Of a DNA stretch of 64,000 nt, positions 37,750 to 49,955 are shown in pieces. The translations under genes and the position numbers were made by a program. The stretch spans positions 620,001-684,000 of the forward strand of contig JACONQ010000004.1 of NCBI GenBank assembly GCA_014281115.1, given 5' to 3'. The notes below the pieces were generated by a model. The model searched no databases, was not told the origin of the DNA, and saw nothing but the letters and a program-made list of their open reading frames with translations. This DNA is from Laburnicola sp. R22_1. Its lineage: Eukaryota; Ascomycota; Dothideomycetes; Pleosporales; Didymosphaeriaceae. The first letter of the stretch is position 1. The number at the start of each line of letters is the position of its first letter.

Positions 37750-38691
37750 CTTTGTTTTTAATAACTATACAGTAGTACGCTAGTACTTCTGCAACTTTTC
37801 TTTATAGTTTTATAAGTGCTTTTTAGGTTCCTATATATTCTTACTATATAGGTATCCGTTCTACTTAATAAGATATATGCGTAGCTAATCTATATAGTCT
37901 AGAATTATTTTAACTTTAAAGTTGTTTTCATCCTTAGCTTAGTAATAAAAGGTAGTTTAAACTAGTGTCTTAGAGTCTATAGATTGTAGGCGGTCTATAT
38001 ATAATACTAGGTATATTCTAGTATTAGGTAGTAACTCTAGTCTATAGTTAACTAGCGATATCTATTTAGAAATAAAAAATAGTCTAACCTTAATATAATC
38101 TAGTTTCTTATATTCTTCTTTTACGTTTAAAGATTCTTTATAAGTAGGTATGCTTTATCCCCCTTCTTTAGCTAAGGTGCTATTATTTATTTTTAGTTTG
38201 CGTAGAAAATAAATTGCTATTAAGCCTTTTTAAAATTCTTTTAGAGTTATTTATATATTTTCTTTATATTTTCTACTATAATAATAGCTTTTTCCACTTT
38301 AACTATTATAGGAAATATCTAATTAAAGAGATATAGATATCTTCTATAGTTTACATAGAATAGCGTATGTTTTATTGCTACTACAACTTTATTATTATAT
38401 ATAAGCTGTGTAATAGGTAATAATAAAATCTAGTTATTCTTCTAGTTATTATAGTAAATATATAGGTATATTTCTATAGTCTAGTTTATATATTCTATCT
38501 ATCTATATATCTGCGGATAATAAGCTATTAATAGCTTCTATTTTATTCTAATAAGTACTATAAGTATTATCTAGTACTTTAAGGTAAAGAGCTTATCTCT
38601 ATTGCTAATAATTATCTTTAGGATTCTATAGTGTCTAATAAGTTAGTCTAGAATAAGCAATATACGTTTCTTTGCTATTATAGTTTTTATA

Positions 38692-38795
38692 CACGCTCTT
38701 TTTAGTTACTAAGTAGGAGGCTCTGCTTTTTTTATTATGTTATTTAAGATAAAAGCCTTTGTTTTTCTACCCCTAGGTAGATAATTTAACAACAC
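38692..38795 (-). mobile_element. Small retroposon family S, copy c
   Basis: 104 bp in the integrase region of G4. The flanks 38680-38691 and 38796-38807 match at 10 of 12 positions, consistent with a decayed target duplication. Confidence 0.6.
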
Positions 38796-38974
38796 ATAGT
38801 CTATATATAGAGTATTAGTTTAATATATTTAGTTAGTTAATAGACTATTACTAATATAGTATTATATATAATTCCTATTACTAGGTTCTTAGATATTAGT
38901 ATCCCTAGAACAAAGTCTATAGTAATGTCTTTCTATAGTGCTATTAGTATCTTAATAGCTTGCATTTCTCTATA

Positions 38975-40800
38975 ACGTGTTTATAAGCGTGCCGTCAGTA
39001 CAAGCGAGCCGTCAACCCCACTAACTTTCCGTAACGCGCGATAAGCAAACTACAATGCCTCAACTAACTACAACTCAATTGCCCTATAACGAAGGAGATA
39101 TCTTCCTTGCTATCTTAGCTATTAATAAAAATCAGATTTAGAGCGAAAATCGCGCTGCCTTAACATTTAACGTCCCTCGATCAACGCTGCGCGACGCGAT
39201 TACTAGCCCAAATTAAAGAAGCTTACCAAGCTAGAAGAGGAGGTGATTGTTGAGCAAATACTTGACCTAGATTCGCGAGGCTTTGCGCCCACTCTAGGTG
39301 CTGTACAAGATATGGCGAATAAGCTGCTCACTGAGCGCAGCGCAGGCTACGTTAGCCAGCAGTGGCCTAGGAACTTTGTTAAGCGAACAGACAGCCTCAC
39401 AACGCGATTTAATCGACCCTACGATCGACAGCGAGCCCTCTGCGAGGACCCGACAGTTATACAGGCCTAGTTTGAGCTAGTAGCACGTACAAAGGCCACC
39501 TACAGTATCTGCGACGAGGATACCTTTAACTTCGACAAGACTGGCTTTCTAATGGGTAAAATATCCTCCTAGCTAGTCGTTACTGGCTCAGAGAGGCGTG
39601 GCCGGCCAAAAGCAATCCAGCCAGGCAATCGTGAGTGGGTGACGGCGATCCACGGAATCAACGCTGCTGGGTGGGCAATCCCACCCTTTATCATCTTCGC
39701 TGGCCAGTACCACCTCTCTGCCTGGTACAAGGGCGACGATATACCAGGTGACTAGGCTATTGGTCTCAGCGACAATGGCTGGACTACGAACGAGCTTAGT
39801 GTTGCCTGGCTACCGCATTTTATCAAGCATACAGTAGAGCGTAGAGTGGGCGCGCGTTAGCTACTAATACTTAACAGCTATAAGAGTCACAACTTGCTCA
39901 AATTCTAGGAGATCTGCAAGAAGAATAAGATCTACACTCTCTGTATGCCGCCACATTTGTCACACCTTCTGCAGCCGCTTAACGTTGGCTGTTTCTCGCC
40001 GTTGAAGCGGGCGTACGGGCGCCAGGTCGAGGGCCTGATACGCGACCACATCAACCATATCACTAAGCTTGAGTTCCTACCAGCCTTCCGCGCCGCCTAC
40101 GACCAGTTAATTACAAAGGAGAATATCTGCGCAAGCTTTTAAGGCGCTAGGCTAGTCCCACACAATCTAGAGGCGGTGATATTAAAGCTTAATGTGAAGC
40201 TTCGTACGCCGTCGCCAGCAGCCCTACTAGAGACCCTATAGGAGTCTGCAACACTAAGCAACGCGCGCGAGCTAGGCGCTTAGTTAACTCTAGTTCGTGA
40301 GCGGATCTAAAGGCATTAAGGATCCTCTCCTATATTAGTTATCTAGTCGCTTAATTGGCTTACAAGAGGGGCTAAGAGAATGGCGCATTTAATAGTAATT
40401 ATGCGCGATAAGATAGCTAGTCTATAAAGGGCAAATAAGGCAGCTACAACGCGTAAACAGCGCAAAAAGAAGCAGATCTAGAAGTAAGGCACTCTATTAA
40501 AGGCAGAGGGAGAGGATATTATTGCTTAGAAGGCTATTGAGCAGCAACTAGAGGGAGAAACGCGGTATAGCCAGGCGCGGTCAGGTGCGAGCCGGCAGGC
40601 TTCAGCGCGCTGCACGCGCTGCAGGGAGCCTGGGCACAACTCACGTACGTGCAAGAAGGCTTCTATAGATACTGCTTAATTTAGGAAAGCTATTATATTA
40701 ATAGAATTTTGATGTGTTGTTAAACTACGTGGCTTTTTAAGTGTAGAAAGTTGGTAGGGTTAACGGCTCGCTTGTACTGACGGCACGCTTATAAACACGT
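38975..40800 (+). mobile_element. Pogo/Fot1-type transposon Pg5
   Basis: 1826 bp with inverted terminal repeats of about 55 bp beginning ACGTGTTTATAAGCGTG (three mismatches) and TA duplications (38973-38974, 40801-40802). It disrupts the integrase of G4. GC content is higher than the surroundings, so it was mutated less. Confidence 0.92.
39055..40679 (+). pseudogene. Pg5 transposase (pogo/Fot1 DDE with zinc knuckle)
   Basis: ATG at 39055, MPQLTTTQLPYNEGD, then an HTH (NVPRSTLRDAI). A frame change near 39210 precedes EQILDLDSRGFAPTLG, RNFVKRTDSL, FNFDKTGFLMG (family DETGF), AIQPGNREWVTAI, LLILNSYKSH (family LDGHESH), HLLQPLNVGCFSPLKRAYG (family PLDVGCF) and ITKLEFLPAFRAAY. It ends at TAA 40677-40679 after a knuckle CTRCREPGHNSRTC. 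The second and third catalytic Asp are Asn and the first motif's Glu is Lys. Inactive. Confidence 0.9.
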
Positions 40801-40861
40801 TACTTAAGATGCGTAGCGTACTTATTATATTAACAGTCTATATACTTATAGATATATATTA

Positions 40862-41044
40862 TTTAACTACTATTAACAATACTACTATAAAGAAAGTTAA
40901 CAACAAATTATTATTATTTTGTATATATTTTATTACTACCACTACGTACTAGATACTAGGCTATAGTGCCTTCTACTTTACTCCTCTCTATATATAGTGC
41001 GAACTCAACCTTAGTTAGAATCTCCACATAACGAAGATCTTTAA
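40862..41044 (-). mobile_element. Retroposon-like element R2, short copy d
   Basis: 183 bp with a perfect 13-bp target duplication TAGATATATATTA (40849-40861, 41045-41057). It covers the same interval of R2 as copy c, so the short form is a reproducible unit rather than a random truncation. Confidence 0.85.
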
Positions 41045-41548
41045 TAGATATATATTATTACTACTTTCTTAATTCTTCTAAAGCTATAGTTCTGCTAAAT
41101 AAGTTCTATTATTTTTTTAATATCTAGGTATCTGTATATAGGGTTATTATAATATTGTTAGATAATTTTAGTCTACTGTTTTTTAGATACTTCTCTAGTA
41201 ATAACTAGGAGTTAATTAAGTTCTGCTATTAGTTTAAGTAATTTATCTTAATTTTATTAGAGTATTGCGGAGGATATTTTTATCTTTTCTCCTATAAGGT
41301 TGCTTTATTAGCTAAGAGTATTAGCTCTTCTATTTTTCTTACCAAGGGTATATATAATCTTAAATTTATACTATTCTAGTATTTTTGCCTATTAAGCTTA
41401 CTATAGCATTAGTTCTTTTATTATTATAAATTATAAAAGGTTCTTATAGTTAGTAAAGATTATAAGATCTAAATAACTATGCGTATAGATTCCTTAATGC
41501 CTAAATGTCTTTTTAATTATATAAAATTCTTTATTATAGATGTTATAT

Positions 41549-41672
41549 ACCTTTTTTTTAATTATCTTTTTACGCTCTTTTTAATTACTAAGCAGGGGCT
41601 CTGCTTTTTTTATTATATTATTTAAGATGGAAGCCTTTGTTGTGCTACCTCTAGGTAGTTAATTTAAAGCTA
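41549..41672 (-). mobile_element. Small retroposon family S, copy d
   Basis: 124 bp flanked by a perfect 14-bp direct repeat TATAGATGTTATAT (41535-41548, 41673-41686). It ends in an A-rich run on the minus strand. It is inserted in G4. Confidence 0.8.
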
Positions 41673-42243
41673 TATAGATGTTATATTATAATTTAGTGTT
41701 ATTAAACTTACGTAAATAGTATGCGATAGGGTACTATTTTTTATTCTTTTTCTATTTTGCTTAGGCGCCTAGCGCGAGGTTGCTTATATCTGTTTTAATT
41801 TATAGTATTTTTTTATTCTAATAATAGATAAGAACTAGTGGCTTAAGATATGCTATCTTTAATTGTTAAAATACTATATTATATTTATTTATCTATATAA
41901 AAGGTGTCTCCTTCCTAGTAAGGTTTATTAAATGTAATATAGCCTTAGCGTATCCTTTAATAAATTGTTAGTTAAATCTATAGAATTTAAAGAATTCTTA
42001 GATATTTTTTACTATCTTTAGTTGTAGCTAGTTCTTAATATATTTAATTTTATTAGGTGCTATACTAATTCCTATAGTGCTAATAATATATTCTAGAAAC
42101 ATAAGTTTCTATATATAAAATTTGCACTTTTATAGGTTAATTTATAGGTGTGCTTTATCTAATACTCTTAGTACTATTTATATATATTTAATGTAATTTA
42201 ATTCATTTTTAGAGTAGATAAGGATATTATCTATATCTAGGAG

Positions 42244-42734
42244 AGAAACATCACAGACCTTTTAGTGTACGGTACAACGCTGTAAAGAAAAGCTATAGGT
42301 ATACTAAAAACATATTAAAAAAAAGTAAAGTAGTAAAATAGGTTAGGCTAGGAACTATTTGTTAGGACGTGCAAATCGATCCCTTATACTAATAATAAGG
42401 TAGTTAATTATAGTGTACTATAGTCTATAGTTACTAAAGTTAAAGTTAAAGTTAAAGATAAGAATATAATATAGCCTGCGCACAAAGTATAAAAATCTGA
42501 AACTAAATATATTAAGTATTTATCCACCCTCATATATAGAGTATATTATTGCCTAAAATCTTAAGGTTATTATCTATAATAGCCTTCCCTTAACTAAACA
42601 ACGCGCTTTCTATAGGGTAGGTAGTTACGCGCCTATATATATATAATAAAGAGGATAATAATAAAGATAACACTAACTAAAACACCTAGGGTTAGTATTA
42701 CAAAAGTTAAACATCTCTTAACATCGCTAATAGT
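42244..42734. other. Junction sequence with a possible LTR
   Basis: 42360-42723 begins TGTTAGGA and ends TCTTAACA, LTR-like termini, but no partner or target duplication was found. A hexamer TTAAAG is repeated about four times near 42437-42460. No coding frame. Confidence 0.35.
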
Positions 42735-43600
42735 ATAGTGGCATAATATAAGTTATGTGGAAAATAGATTACTATAGCTAGTTTGTCTTATTACAGCATT
42801 AGCAAATACCTAGGTGCTCTAGGGACGAAAAATTTTAACCTATAGCTCTCTTTTTACTATTTTAGTAGCCTAATCCTTAGCTATATTATAAATAAACTAA
42901 ACTAGAGCTATTTTAAAAAGTAATAGGCTAGATTTACTAAAGTTTATTAGAGATATATAAAGTATAGGACGCTGCTATTTAATCTGAAGATTCTAGAGGG
43001 CTATTATATTAATAAATCCTACTAGAAATAAGTAATAGAAATATAGCAGATATATAAATACGCGCTTATACTATAGAATATTTATAGATAATAAATAGAG
43101 TAAGACTAACACTAGAGAAGTATGCTAGAGATTAAAGAGTTATTATTAGCAAATAGTAGGGTGCTATTTAGTGTTAGAAGTAGGGAGCGCGCGCGCAATT
43201 TATTGTATATTATAGTAGTAGAGTAGGGTAAGAGTTCTAAGTTATTAATTATCTAGTAATATAGCGAAAGGTTAAAAGGTAGGTGTTAATTTTCTAGTAA
43301 CGTGGTAGGTAGATAGGTAGGTAGAGTGTTATTATTATAGGTTGTTTTAGAAGCTAGAGGAGACGTTAAAAAAACTTTAACGCGCTCTAGGGCTTAGCAC
43401 GCATATAATATAATCTTATATAGGCGCTATAACGTAATAAAAAAGCGCAGTAATTAAACGTAGTAAGGCTACTTAAAAACTAATTAGTGGAGGTAGTTTA
43501 TACTCCTACCTAGGAGGAGATATTATCTACATATATAATAATAAATATATCTAGGTAGTTTATAGTTTATTATTAATAAGTGCCTAAAAGGTTACTAGTA
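42735..43600 (+). repeat. Repeat R3, copy 1 (5' part of a copia-type element)
   Basis: Alignable with the complement of 51440-52295, where it leads into copia protease/integrase sequence, so it is probably the leader and gag of a copia element. Shared marks are ACCTAGGTGCTCTAGGGAC near the start and the near-palindrome TCCTACCTAGGAGGA at the end. Here it is followed only by an LTR (R4), so most of the element is deleted. Confidence 0.55.
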
Positions 43601-43606
43601 TATTAG

Positions 43607-43792
43607 TATCGTAGAATTAAGACTCTAACTAGATATAATTACGTGCCCGTAATTATATAAGTAGTACAAATTTAGCCCTACTTCTTTTCTATAAGTGTAT
43701 ATATAGTCTAGCCCTTTAGCTTTCTTTTTTATATAGTAATCTTATCTAATTCGCTTACTAAATCTAAGATTCTAGCTTGTTTTTCTTTAACA
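43607..43792 (+). repeat. LTR-like repeat R4, copy 1
   Basis: 186 bp matching 61134-61319 over its full length and ending TTTAACA. The other copy follows a polypurine tract, which supports an LTR identity. Confidence 0.6.
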
Positions 43793-43962
43793 GTTATAAG
43801 TCTAGCGCTTTAAAATTATAGGCTAATTCTCTCTATGCACTTATATTTTAGAATTCTAATTTATAAACTCTATTTACTTCTTACTAATTTTTTCTAATTT
43901 TTTTCTACACTTAAATCTTATCCATAATTAAAATAACTACTATTATAATTTCTACTTATTAG
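43793..43962. other. AT-rich spacer
   Basis: Pyrimidine-rich, no recognised feature. Confidence 0.4.
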
Positions 43963-44940
43963 AAAAATTTTTGTGTACGTATAAGCATCTAGGGCACCTA
44001 AGCAGCCCTATATAAGGCTACGCACGCCTACGCACTAAATACGCTTAGAGCGCACTAATAATACTACTTTTTTCTTAGTGTACGTATGCGTAAGATTGCG
44101 TAAAGATACGCACCTATACTACTAGTGTACCTAGAGTAGCTAGGACAGCTACTAGTAGGGTATCCTAGGTATCTATACTACCTATACAATACTAATTAAT
44201 AAGCAAATAAAGCTCTCTAATTAGCTAAAATTTAAAAAAAAAGCTTAGTAAGCTACTTAGTAAGCTGCTTAGTAAGCTTTTAAAAGAAAGATTTTTTAAA
44301 GTATAAAGTTAATATCTTTTATTAGATAGTAATTACTAGTTAATATAATAGTACTAATTACCAGCGTGTTATATAGAACTTCTACCTAACCCTAAATTCT
44401 AAGTTTTGTAGGTTTAAAAATAAAAAAATATCGTTTTATAATTATTTAAAAGAATTAGATTAGGCGAAAATTAGTGGCTTAACAAAAACACTATTTTAAG
44501 AAGTATAAAGCTTAATAACTTTTTAACCACTTTACTTTTATTAAAACTATTTTAAAAATTTAAATAATATATTATTAGTAGTATATATTTATATAATAAT
44601 ATTACGTAATATATGTAATAACTAGTAAAATAAGGAGTTTTTTTAATTACTAACTAATTGCATAATAAAAATGTTATTTTTAAATTATATAATTAAGGAC
44701 TAGCATTTCCTCTATAAATCTATTAAAAAAATTATAGCTTTACTAGTAACAAAGTTATAAAGCTTTAAAAGAATTACTTATTTAAACTATTTGGGCACAT
44801 CTGCGCAAGTCTGCGCATATCTACGCATCTCTAAGCATTTTTATACTAGCAAATTGCTTATACAAAAATGTGTAAGTATGTGCACGTCTGCGCACGTCTG
44901 CGTACGGTTAAGTAGCCTCTCTAGAAAAAACTTTCCTAAT
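43963..44940 (+). repeat. Repeat R1, copy 2 (unbroken)
   Basis: About 980 bp colinear with 20862-21198 plus 25612-26255. It preserves the empty TA site (44304-44305) where Pg3 inserted in the other copy. It contains the same 11-bp tandem repeat near 44245-44285. The class of the element is unknown. Confidence 0.75.
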
Positions 44941-45063
44941 GGCCTATAAAGATGCTTCTTACTAACTAAGCAAGCTAGCCTTTCTAGCTTATTTAGCTCT
45001 AATTTTATACTTAGTCTAAAGGAATCTAGCATCTTATTAACCCTAATGCTAATAAGATTATTA

Positions 45064-46929
45064 ACGTGGTTTACTAGCGAGTGACCCACACTAGTAAGCG
45101 CGCCACCTTTGCCAAGACCCCACTAAATCATTTTATTTATTATTAGACTGCGTCGCAACGCTACTTAAAAATATATACTAAGTTAATATATCTAATTTAG
45201 ATTCTTCCTCTTTAACTTCCTGGTAGGTTTGTATATTATATCCAGATTGCCTGTAAATACCACAACGCCGTTAAGTTAATAGTCCTATTGTAGCGCGACT
45301 AGTATCTAATAACTATTTACCCTTCTTCTATTCACTAGCGTCCTTAGGAGTGGCTAGCTAAGATCCCTCTACTACTATAAGTAATCTCTAATACTAGATA
45401 TATACCTCCCTTTACGCGATTTTCGCCTTGTAGTCTTCTTAATTATCTTACGAAGGCCTGTAATTTTATCTAACACTAGTACCTAACTATATATTGCACT
45501 TAGAGCGCCTTTTTTAAGCTTCTTAAGCACCTACATAGTTAAAGTTAGTAATAAATCGAAGTGATCTCTAATTCTCTTGCGAACTAGTGTTAATTGCGCC
45601 TTAAATTCGCGTAGGTTACTTAGTGTTCTAGATTCCCAGGTGGTAGGCTCTTTAATGGGCAGACTAGGTATACGGATATAGATGTTAAGATGCTGCAACA
45701 CCGTCTCTAGATTTAATAGAACTAGCCCAGCACCACGAAAACTACCCTTATTTGTCTCTATAGAGAAAACCTTCAAAAACGCGGTTTTAAAGGCTAGAAG
45801 GAACTTGATTTTTATAATATAGGTTATTAGCTAACGCGCTAAGCCTAAGATCTTAGCACTATATATCTTCTTTAGTAGGGAGAAATAGCCCATATCTAAT
45901 AGCTACAGTAGGTGTAATAAATATAGCGGTATATAGAGAGTAATAATCTTATATTCCTTATAGTAATTCTAGAACTTAATTAAGTTATGGCTCTTATAGC
46001 TGTTAATAACTAGCAGCTAATAGGTTTCTTTAGCGCGTCCCTTTGTATGCGCGTTAAAGTGTTTTAACCACGCAATACTAAGCTCGTTATTTGTCTAGCT
46101 ATTCTCGCTAATAGCGATTACCCAATCGCTAGGAATTAACGCGTCTTTGTACTAGGTAGAGATGTAACGCTTGCTAGCATAGATAATAAAGGGAGGGATT
46201 GCCTATCTAGTAGTGTAGATACCCTAGATTACTATAATCTACTAGCGGTTGCCTGGCTATATTAATTTGGATTTTACACGCCTCTCTAATGCTATAACTA
46301 TAAGCTAAGACCCTATAACCCCTATTAGGAAGCCTGATTTATTAAAGTTGTAGGTATTCTTATCTATAATGCCGTACTTAACTTTAATGCCCTCTATAAG
46401 CTTAAACTACGCGTTTATAACCTTAGGATCTTTCTATTATACCCTCTAGTTATTGTATAACTAAGACTAATGCGTTTTAACTTCAGATCTGCGCTTAATA
46501 AACCTGTCTGTCTAGTTAATACTAATAGGTGGCTTTCCTCTCTATAAACGTAGTGAATTGGCTATTGTACATATTATAAGCTTTGTAGAAGGGAATCCAC
46601 ATATGTCCAGCTTAATTATACAATTAATAAGCGCCTGCTCCTTAAGAAGAGTAAAATTCTTTAATTTAGGTAGGTTATCGCGTTGTGCAGTTATTCTATT
46701 GCGTCTTTAATTAAGCGTTCTGCGATTAACGTTATACAGTCCTGCTACTACTCGCTCTATAAGATTTAGGTCTTATTTAATAGCTCTAATAGCAATAAGT
46801 AACCAAGCTTTATTAGATAGCTTAGAAGATATAGTAGGTAGTTGTATTATAATAGTATTATTAGTGATAGTGGAGTCTTAGCAAAGGTGGCGCGCTTACT
46901 AGTGTGAGTTACTCGCTAGTAAACCACGT
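45064..46929 (-). mobile_element. Pogo/Fot1-type transposon Pg6
   Basis: 1866 bp with inverted terminal repeats of about 60 bp beginning ACGTGGTTTACTAGCGAGT and TA duplications (45062-45063, 46930-46931). RIP-degraded throughout. Confidence 0.9.
45178..46832 (-). pseudogene. Pg6 transposase (pogo/Fot1 DDE with zinc knuckle)
   Basis: Starts at ATA (complement of 46830-46832, probably once ATG) with SSKLSNKAWLLIAIRAI and the HTH YNVNRRTLN. Later blocks: LGLKHFNAHTKG-like, LLVINSYKSHN (family LDGHxSH), LHLLXLLDMGYFSLLKK (third Asp retained), KVFSIETNKGSFRGAGLV, and a damaged C-terminal knuckle RRCGIYRQSGYNIQTY, its second Cys, His and third Cys all Tyr. Frame changes and stops make it inactive. 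The open stretch 45531-45776 is part of it. Confidence 0.83.
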
Positions 46930-46931
46930 TA

Positions 46932-47305
46932 ATTAAGATCTAATCTAACTAACTTATTCTATACTTCTAAAGAAGACTATAAGTATAAGTAACACTATAT
47001 ATAATAATTAGATTAAACTCTATAATATTTAGATTATAGAGTATTAGGTAGAAGCATAAAACTAGCAGATTACTATAACAAAGATTTAGAATCTCGCCTT
47101 ATAAGTTTATACTATAGTGTTCTAAAATCTACTAGCACTAGCTATAATTATAATAAATAATAAAAAGAAAACCTCTCTATAAGCGCTTATTAAGATACTT
47201 TAAAAAAATCTAGCTCTAATAAAAGCGAGCACAAAGAACCTAGTACGCACCTAACACTAAGTATACTTTAAGAAAGCTAAGTATAAAAGGTAGACACCTA
47301 AAATA
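46932..47305. other. Unassigned RIP-degraded sequence
   Basis: Lies between Pg6 and the first Tc1-type element. It joins 44941-45061 across Pg6. No recognisable domain in either strand. Confidence 0.4.
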
Positions 47306-47307
47306 TA

Positions 47308-49409
47308 CAGTAGGGTAACACAAAACAAGCGCCTAGTAAAAAGATACCTTTTTAAAAGTTACATAACTAAGTGAGTTTTAATACTATGTAAATAAAAAGT
47401 ATACGGTTTTAAAGAGAACATATAGAGGATTAGAATTAGGTACTAGTTACGTGCTTACAAAGCAGGGTCCTTAAGGTATCTATCTCTAAATCTAGTGTTT
47501 TTAAAAAGTTAATTTTTAAGGCGTTATAACCTTTTTATTTAGTATGCCACTGGGCTAATGTTTTTACTAGCTATTCTAGGCCTAGTGTAGATAACGTAAG
47601 CAAAATCTCGGAGTACTTATATAACTTAATTAAGAAATTATTTAAGGTTAAAAATCACGTAATTTTAAAAGTTAATTACATCACGTGATTTATTACTAAG
47701 ATTATAGTATAATATAATATTCCTTGTCTAGTAAATTTCCTCTTTCGTATTTCCTCGAATGGAGCCAAAATTGTCAAAACTCGAAAGTTAAGTTTCTTTA
47801 CTTAAAAAAGCAAATACTTCTAATTCAACTATTGCTACTATCCTTAATAAGCCTCTACGATCTATTAAAACTGCTATTAGACGTATTAATAAGAAAAAGA
47901 GGGAGATAACTTATTAAAAGGGGTAAAACAGGGGAGAGTAACTAAGGTTACTTCTAGGGAGAAAAGAGTTATTAATAGGGATTTAACTAAAAGCCCTAAG
48001 AAGACAAATAAGAGGCTATTAGAAGAGAATAGTTTTGGCTTTACTAAGAGGACGTTACAGAGAGTTTTAAAAGGAGAAGACTATTCTTTTAACGTCTCTA
48101 AGAAAAAGGCCTATTTAACTAAAGAAAGAGCTAAAAGAAGAGAATTCTGGGCTAAAGAGATAGTTAAGGAGCTAGAAAATATTAACTTTGCTAAAGTTAT
48201 ATTTTCTGACGAGTCTACTATCCAAAGGGGGCATGGTAATAGGCAAGAATATATAAGAAAAAGGAGAAAATCGAAAATTGGGCCTGAACAGTGCAAAAAC
48301 CAAACGACTAGTAAGCTATTAATTTTATCTAAATTCTAGAATTATAGAGCCCTTTTTCTCTATAATCCGGTTATTTTACTTTTTTATATCTATTTTTGAG
48401 CTAGTACTAATTCACTAAAAGCGCGAGATATTTCTATCTCAGTCTAGGGCTGCATTTGGATAGGAGGACGTTCTAAACTAGTGTTTTTAAGGGACCCTAT
48501 CAAAACTAGTACCTTTAATAACACTAGATATATACGGGAGTGTTTAAATCCTATATTAAAACCTCTTTTAAAAAGAGGTAAGTAAAGTATCCCTTTTTTA
48601 TCTTTTTTCATTTTTCTTTTAATATATATTATATATATATATTAATAATCCTATTCCTCATACTAATTGTAACTAGGCTAGAAATTTAAACAGGATAATC
48701 CAAAGATCCATAGAACTCTACAGGTGAAAAGGTGGTTTTCTAGGAATAAAGTCTTTGTTTTTAGGCATCCACCCTATTCATCAGACTTAAATCCTATAGA
48801 AAACGTTTGGAGTCTATTAAAAGATAGGCTAGGAAAAAGAAATAGGGCTTCTTTAGGCTTTGGCACTAGTAAATCTAGTGTAGAAGTCTTTAAAAGAGCT
48901 ATACAAGAGGAGCGGGATTTAATTCCACAGGAGGCTATAGATAATTGTATACTATCTTTGTCTAAGCATTATAATAACGTTATAGAGGCTAAAGGATAGT
49001 ATACTAAGTACTAGTAATATATTATTTACTAGTTCTATCTAATTGTTTAAATTTAATTAATTTTTATCTTTTTCCTTATAATTATTATTTCTATACATAA
49101 ACCTATAATAGAAATTAAGTTATATAGTCCTTATGGACTACAGCATAATATATATAAGTTATAGACTTTTATCTACGTAGAAAAAGAAGTTATATAGGGT
49201 CAAAGTTTTAAGAAAAATTCCCTTAACTTTACTAAGATACCTCTAGTTAGCGCTGATTACTAAGCTCTCACTAACCTTTTATCCCGAACCCCCAAACCGT
49301 CTCCTTAAAACGGTATACTTTTTATTTACATAGGATTAAAACTCACCTAGTTATATAACTTCTAAAAAGGTATCTTTTTACTAGGCGCTTTTTTTGTGTC
49401 ACCCTACTG
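47308..49409 (+). mobile_element. Tc1-type (DD34E) transposon T1
   Basis: 2102 bp, ends CAGTAGGGT, inverted terminal repeats of about 110 bp, TA duplication (47306-47307, 49410-49411). Nearly identical in inverse orientation to 54654-56759, with only a few differences noticed, mainly in homopolymers and terminal repeats. CpA dinucleotides are common inside, so it has largely escaped RIP. Confidence 0.93.
47893..48999 (+). pseudogene. T1 transposase (Tc1/mariner, DD34E)
   Basis: An open frame without ATG runs 47893-48341: KKTNKRLLEENSFGFTKRTL (second helix-turn-helix), then VIFSDEST with the first catalytic Asp. After a stop-containing stretch, WGCIWIGGRSKLVFLRDP resumes near 48445. A likely intron (GTAAGT at 48578 to AG at 48676) precedes FKQDNPKIH (second Asp) and the open block 48724-48999 with HPPYSSDLNPIENVW (Glu, 34 residues after the Asp). 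The first HTH lies upstream in another frame. All three catalytic residues are intact, but a TAG just after the intron, the stops near 48341-48440 and the frame break suggest it is inactive. Confidence 0.85.
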
Positions 49410-49411
49410 TA

Positions 49412-49955
49412 TGTCTATAGAAAATTGTTTTAAAAATATTCTATTATATATCTAGCAATTAGTGTATATATATCTAATCTACCCCCTAGCTAATTAGTAG
49501 TATTATTATATTAATTATAATCTCTTTATCTTTAAAAAAATAAATAGTCCTAAACATGCATATCTATGTTATTATCTTAGAGCTTTTTACTTAATCTTAT
49601 AGATACTTAATCTTGCCTTTACCTTTAGCTTACTAGTAGGTTATCCATCTTCTCTAGCGCAGTTAAGCTTTTAGGGCTAAATTAAAAGGCAGTTATAGAG
49701 CTCTTAGGCTCTACACTTTAGAAAGAACACTCTCTAGAATCTAATAGGCTAGCTTACCTAAATTAGTGCACACTCTAGTAGCTATTAGTCTCCCTATAAT
49801 TCCTTAACTAATTATGCGCTAAATTGCCTAGCTTTAGTATTTATTTAGGGGTTATAAGTTCTATATACTTACTTTAAACTATATAAATTCTTAGCTACTT
49901 ACTAGCTAAGCTTACTGCCTATATACTAGTCCTATTAGCTACTTAATTGCTAGCC
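49412..49955 (-). other. Degraded sequence downstream of copia integrase
   Basis: Probably the region between integrase and RT of the copia element at 49956-51430 (minus strand), but no motif could be fixed. Confidence 0.35.

Larger units (their letters stand above)
37750..42243 (-). pseudogene. Gypsy G4 polyprotein: RT end, RNase H, integrase (interrupted four times)
   Basis: Minus strand, truncated at its left at RT motif DIDNILIYSKNE (family YLDD, about 42205-42243). RNase H and a spacer follow. The integrase zinc-binding and linker region reaches 40803, Pg5 intervenes (38975-40800), and the core resumes at 38974: YREMQAIKIL, DITIDFVLGILIS, ILVIVYXLTKYIK (family VVVDRFTK), then KQKLLIAYYPQIDR (family YHPQTDG) near 38520. 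Insertions of S-c, Pg5, R2-d and S-d lie within it. Not functional. Confidence 0.8.

Noticed and set aside
42360..42723. LTR candidate TGTTAGGA...TCTTAACA
   Set aside because: Termini look right, but there is no second copy, target duplication or convincing primer site, so it is noted only as a possibility.
44841..45089. Minus-strand open frame of 82 codons spanning R1 and Pg6
   Set aside because: It crosses the boundary between two unrelated repeats and the Pg6 inverted repeat, so it cannot be an original gene.
47724..47909. Open frame MSSKFPLSYFLEW... in T1 (and its twin at 56157-56342)
   Set aside because: Ser/Leu-rich reading of the helix-turn-helix region in the wrong frame; the correct frames give basic, family-like sequence.
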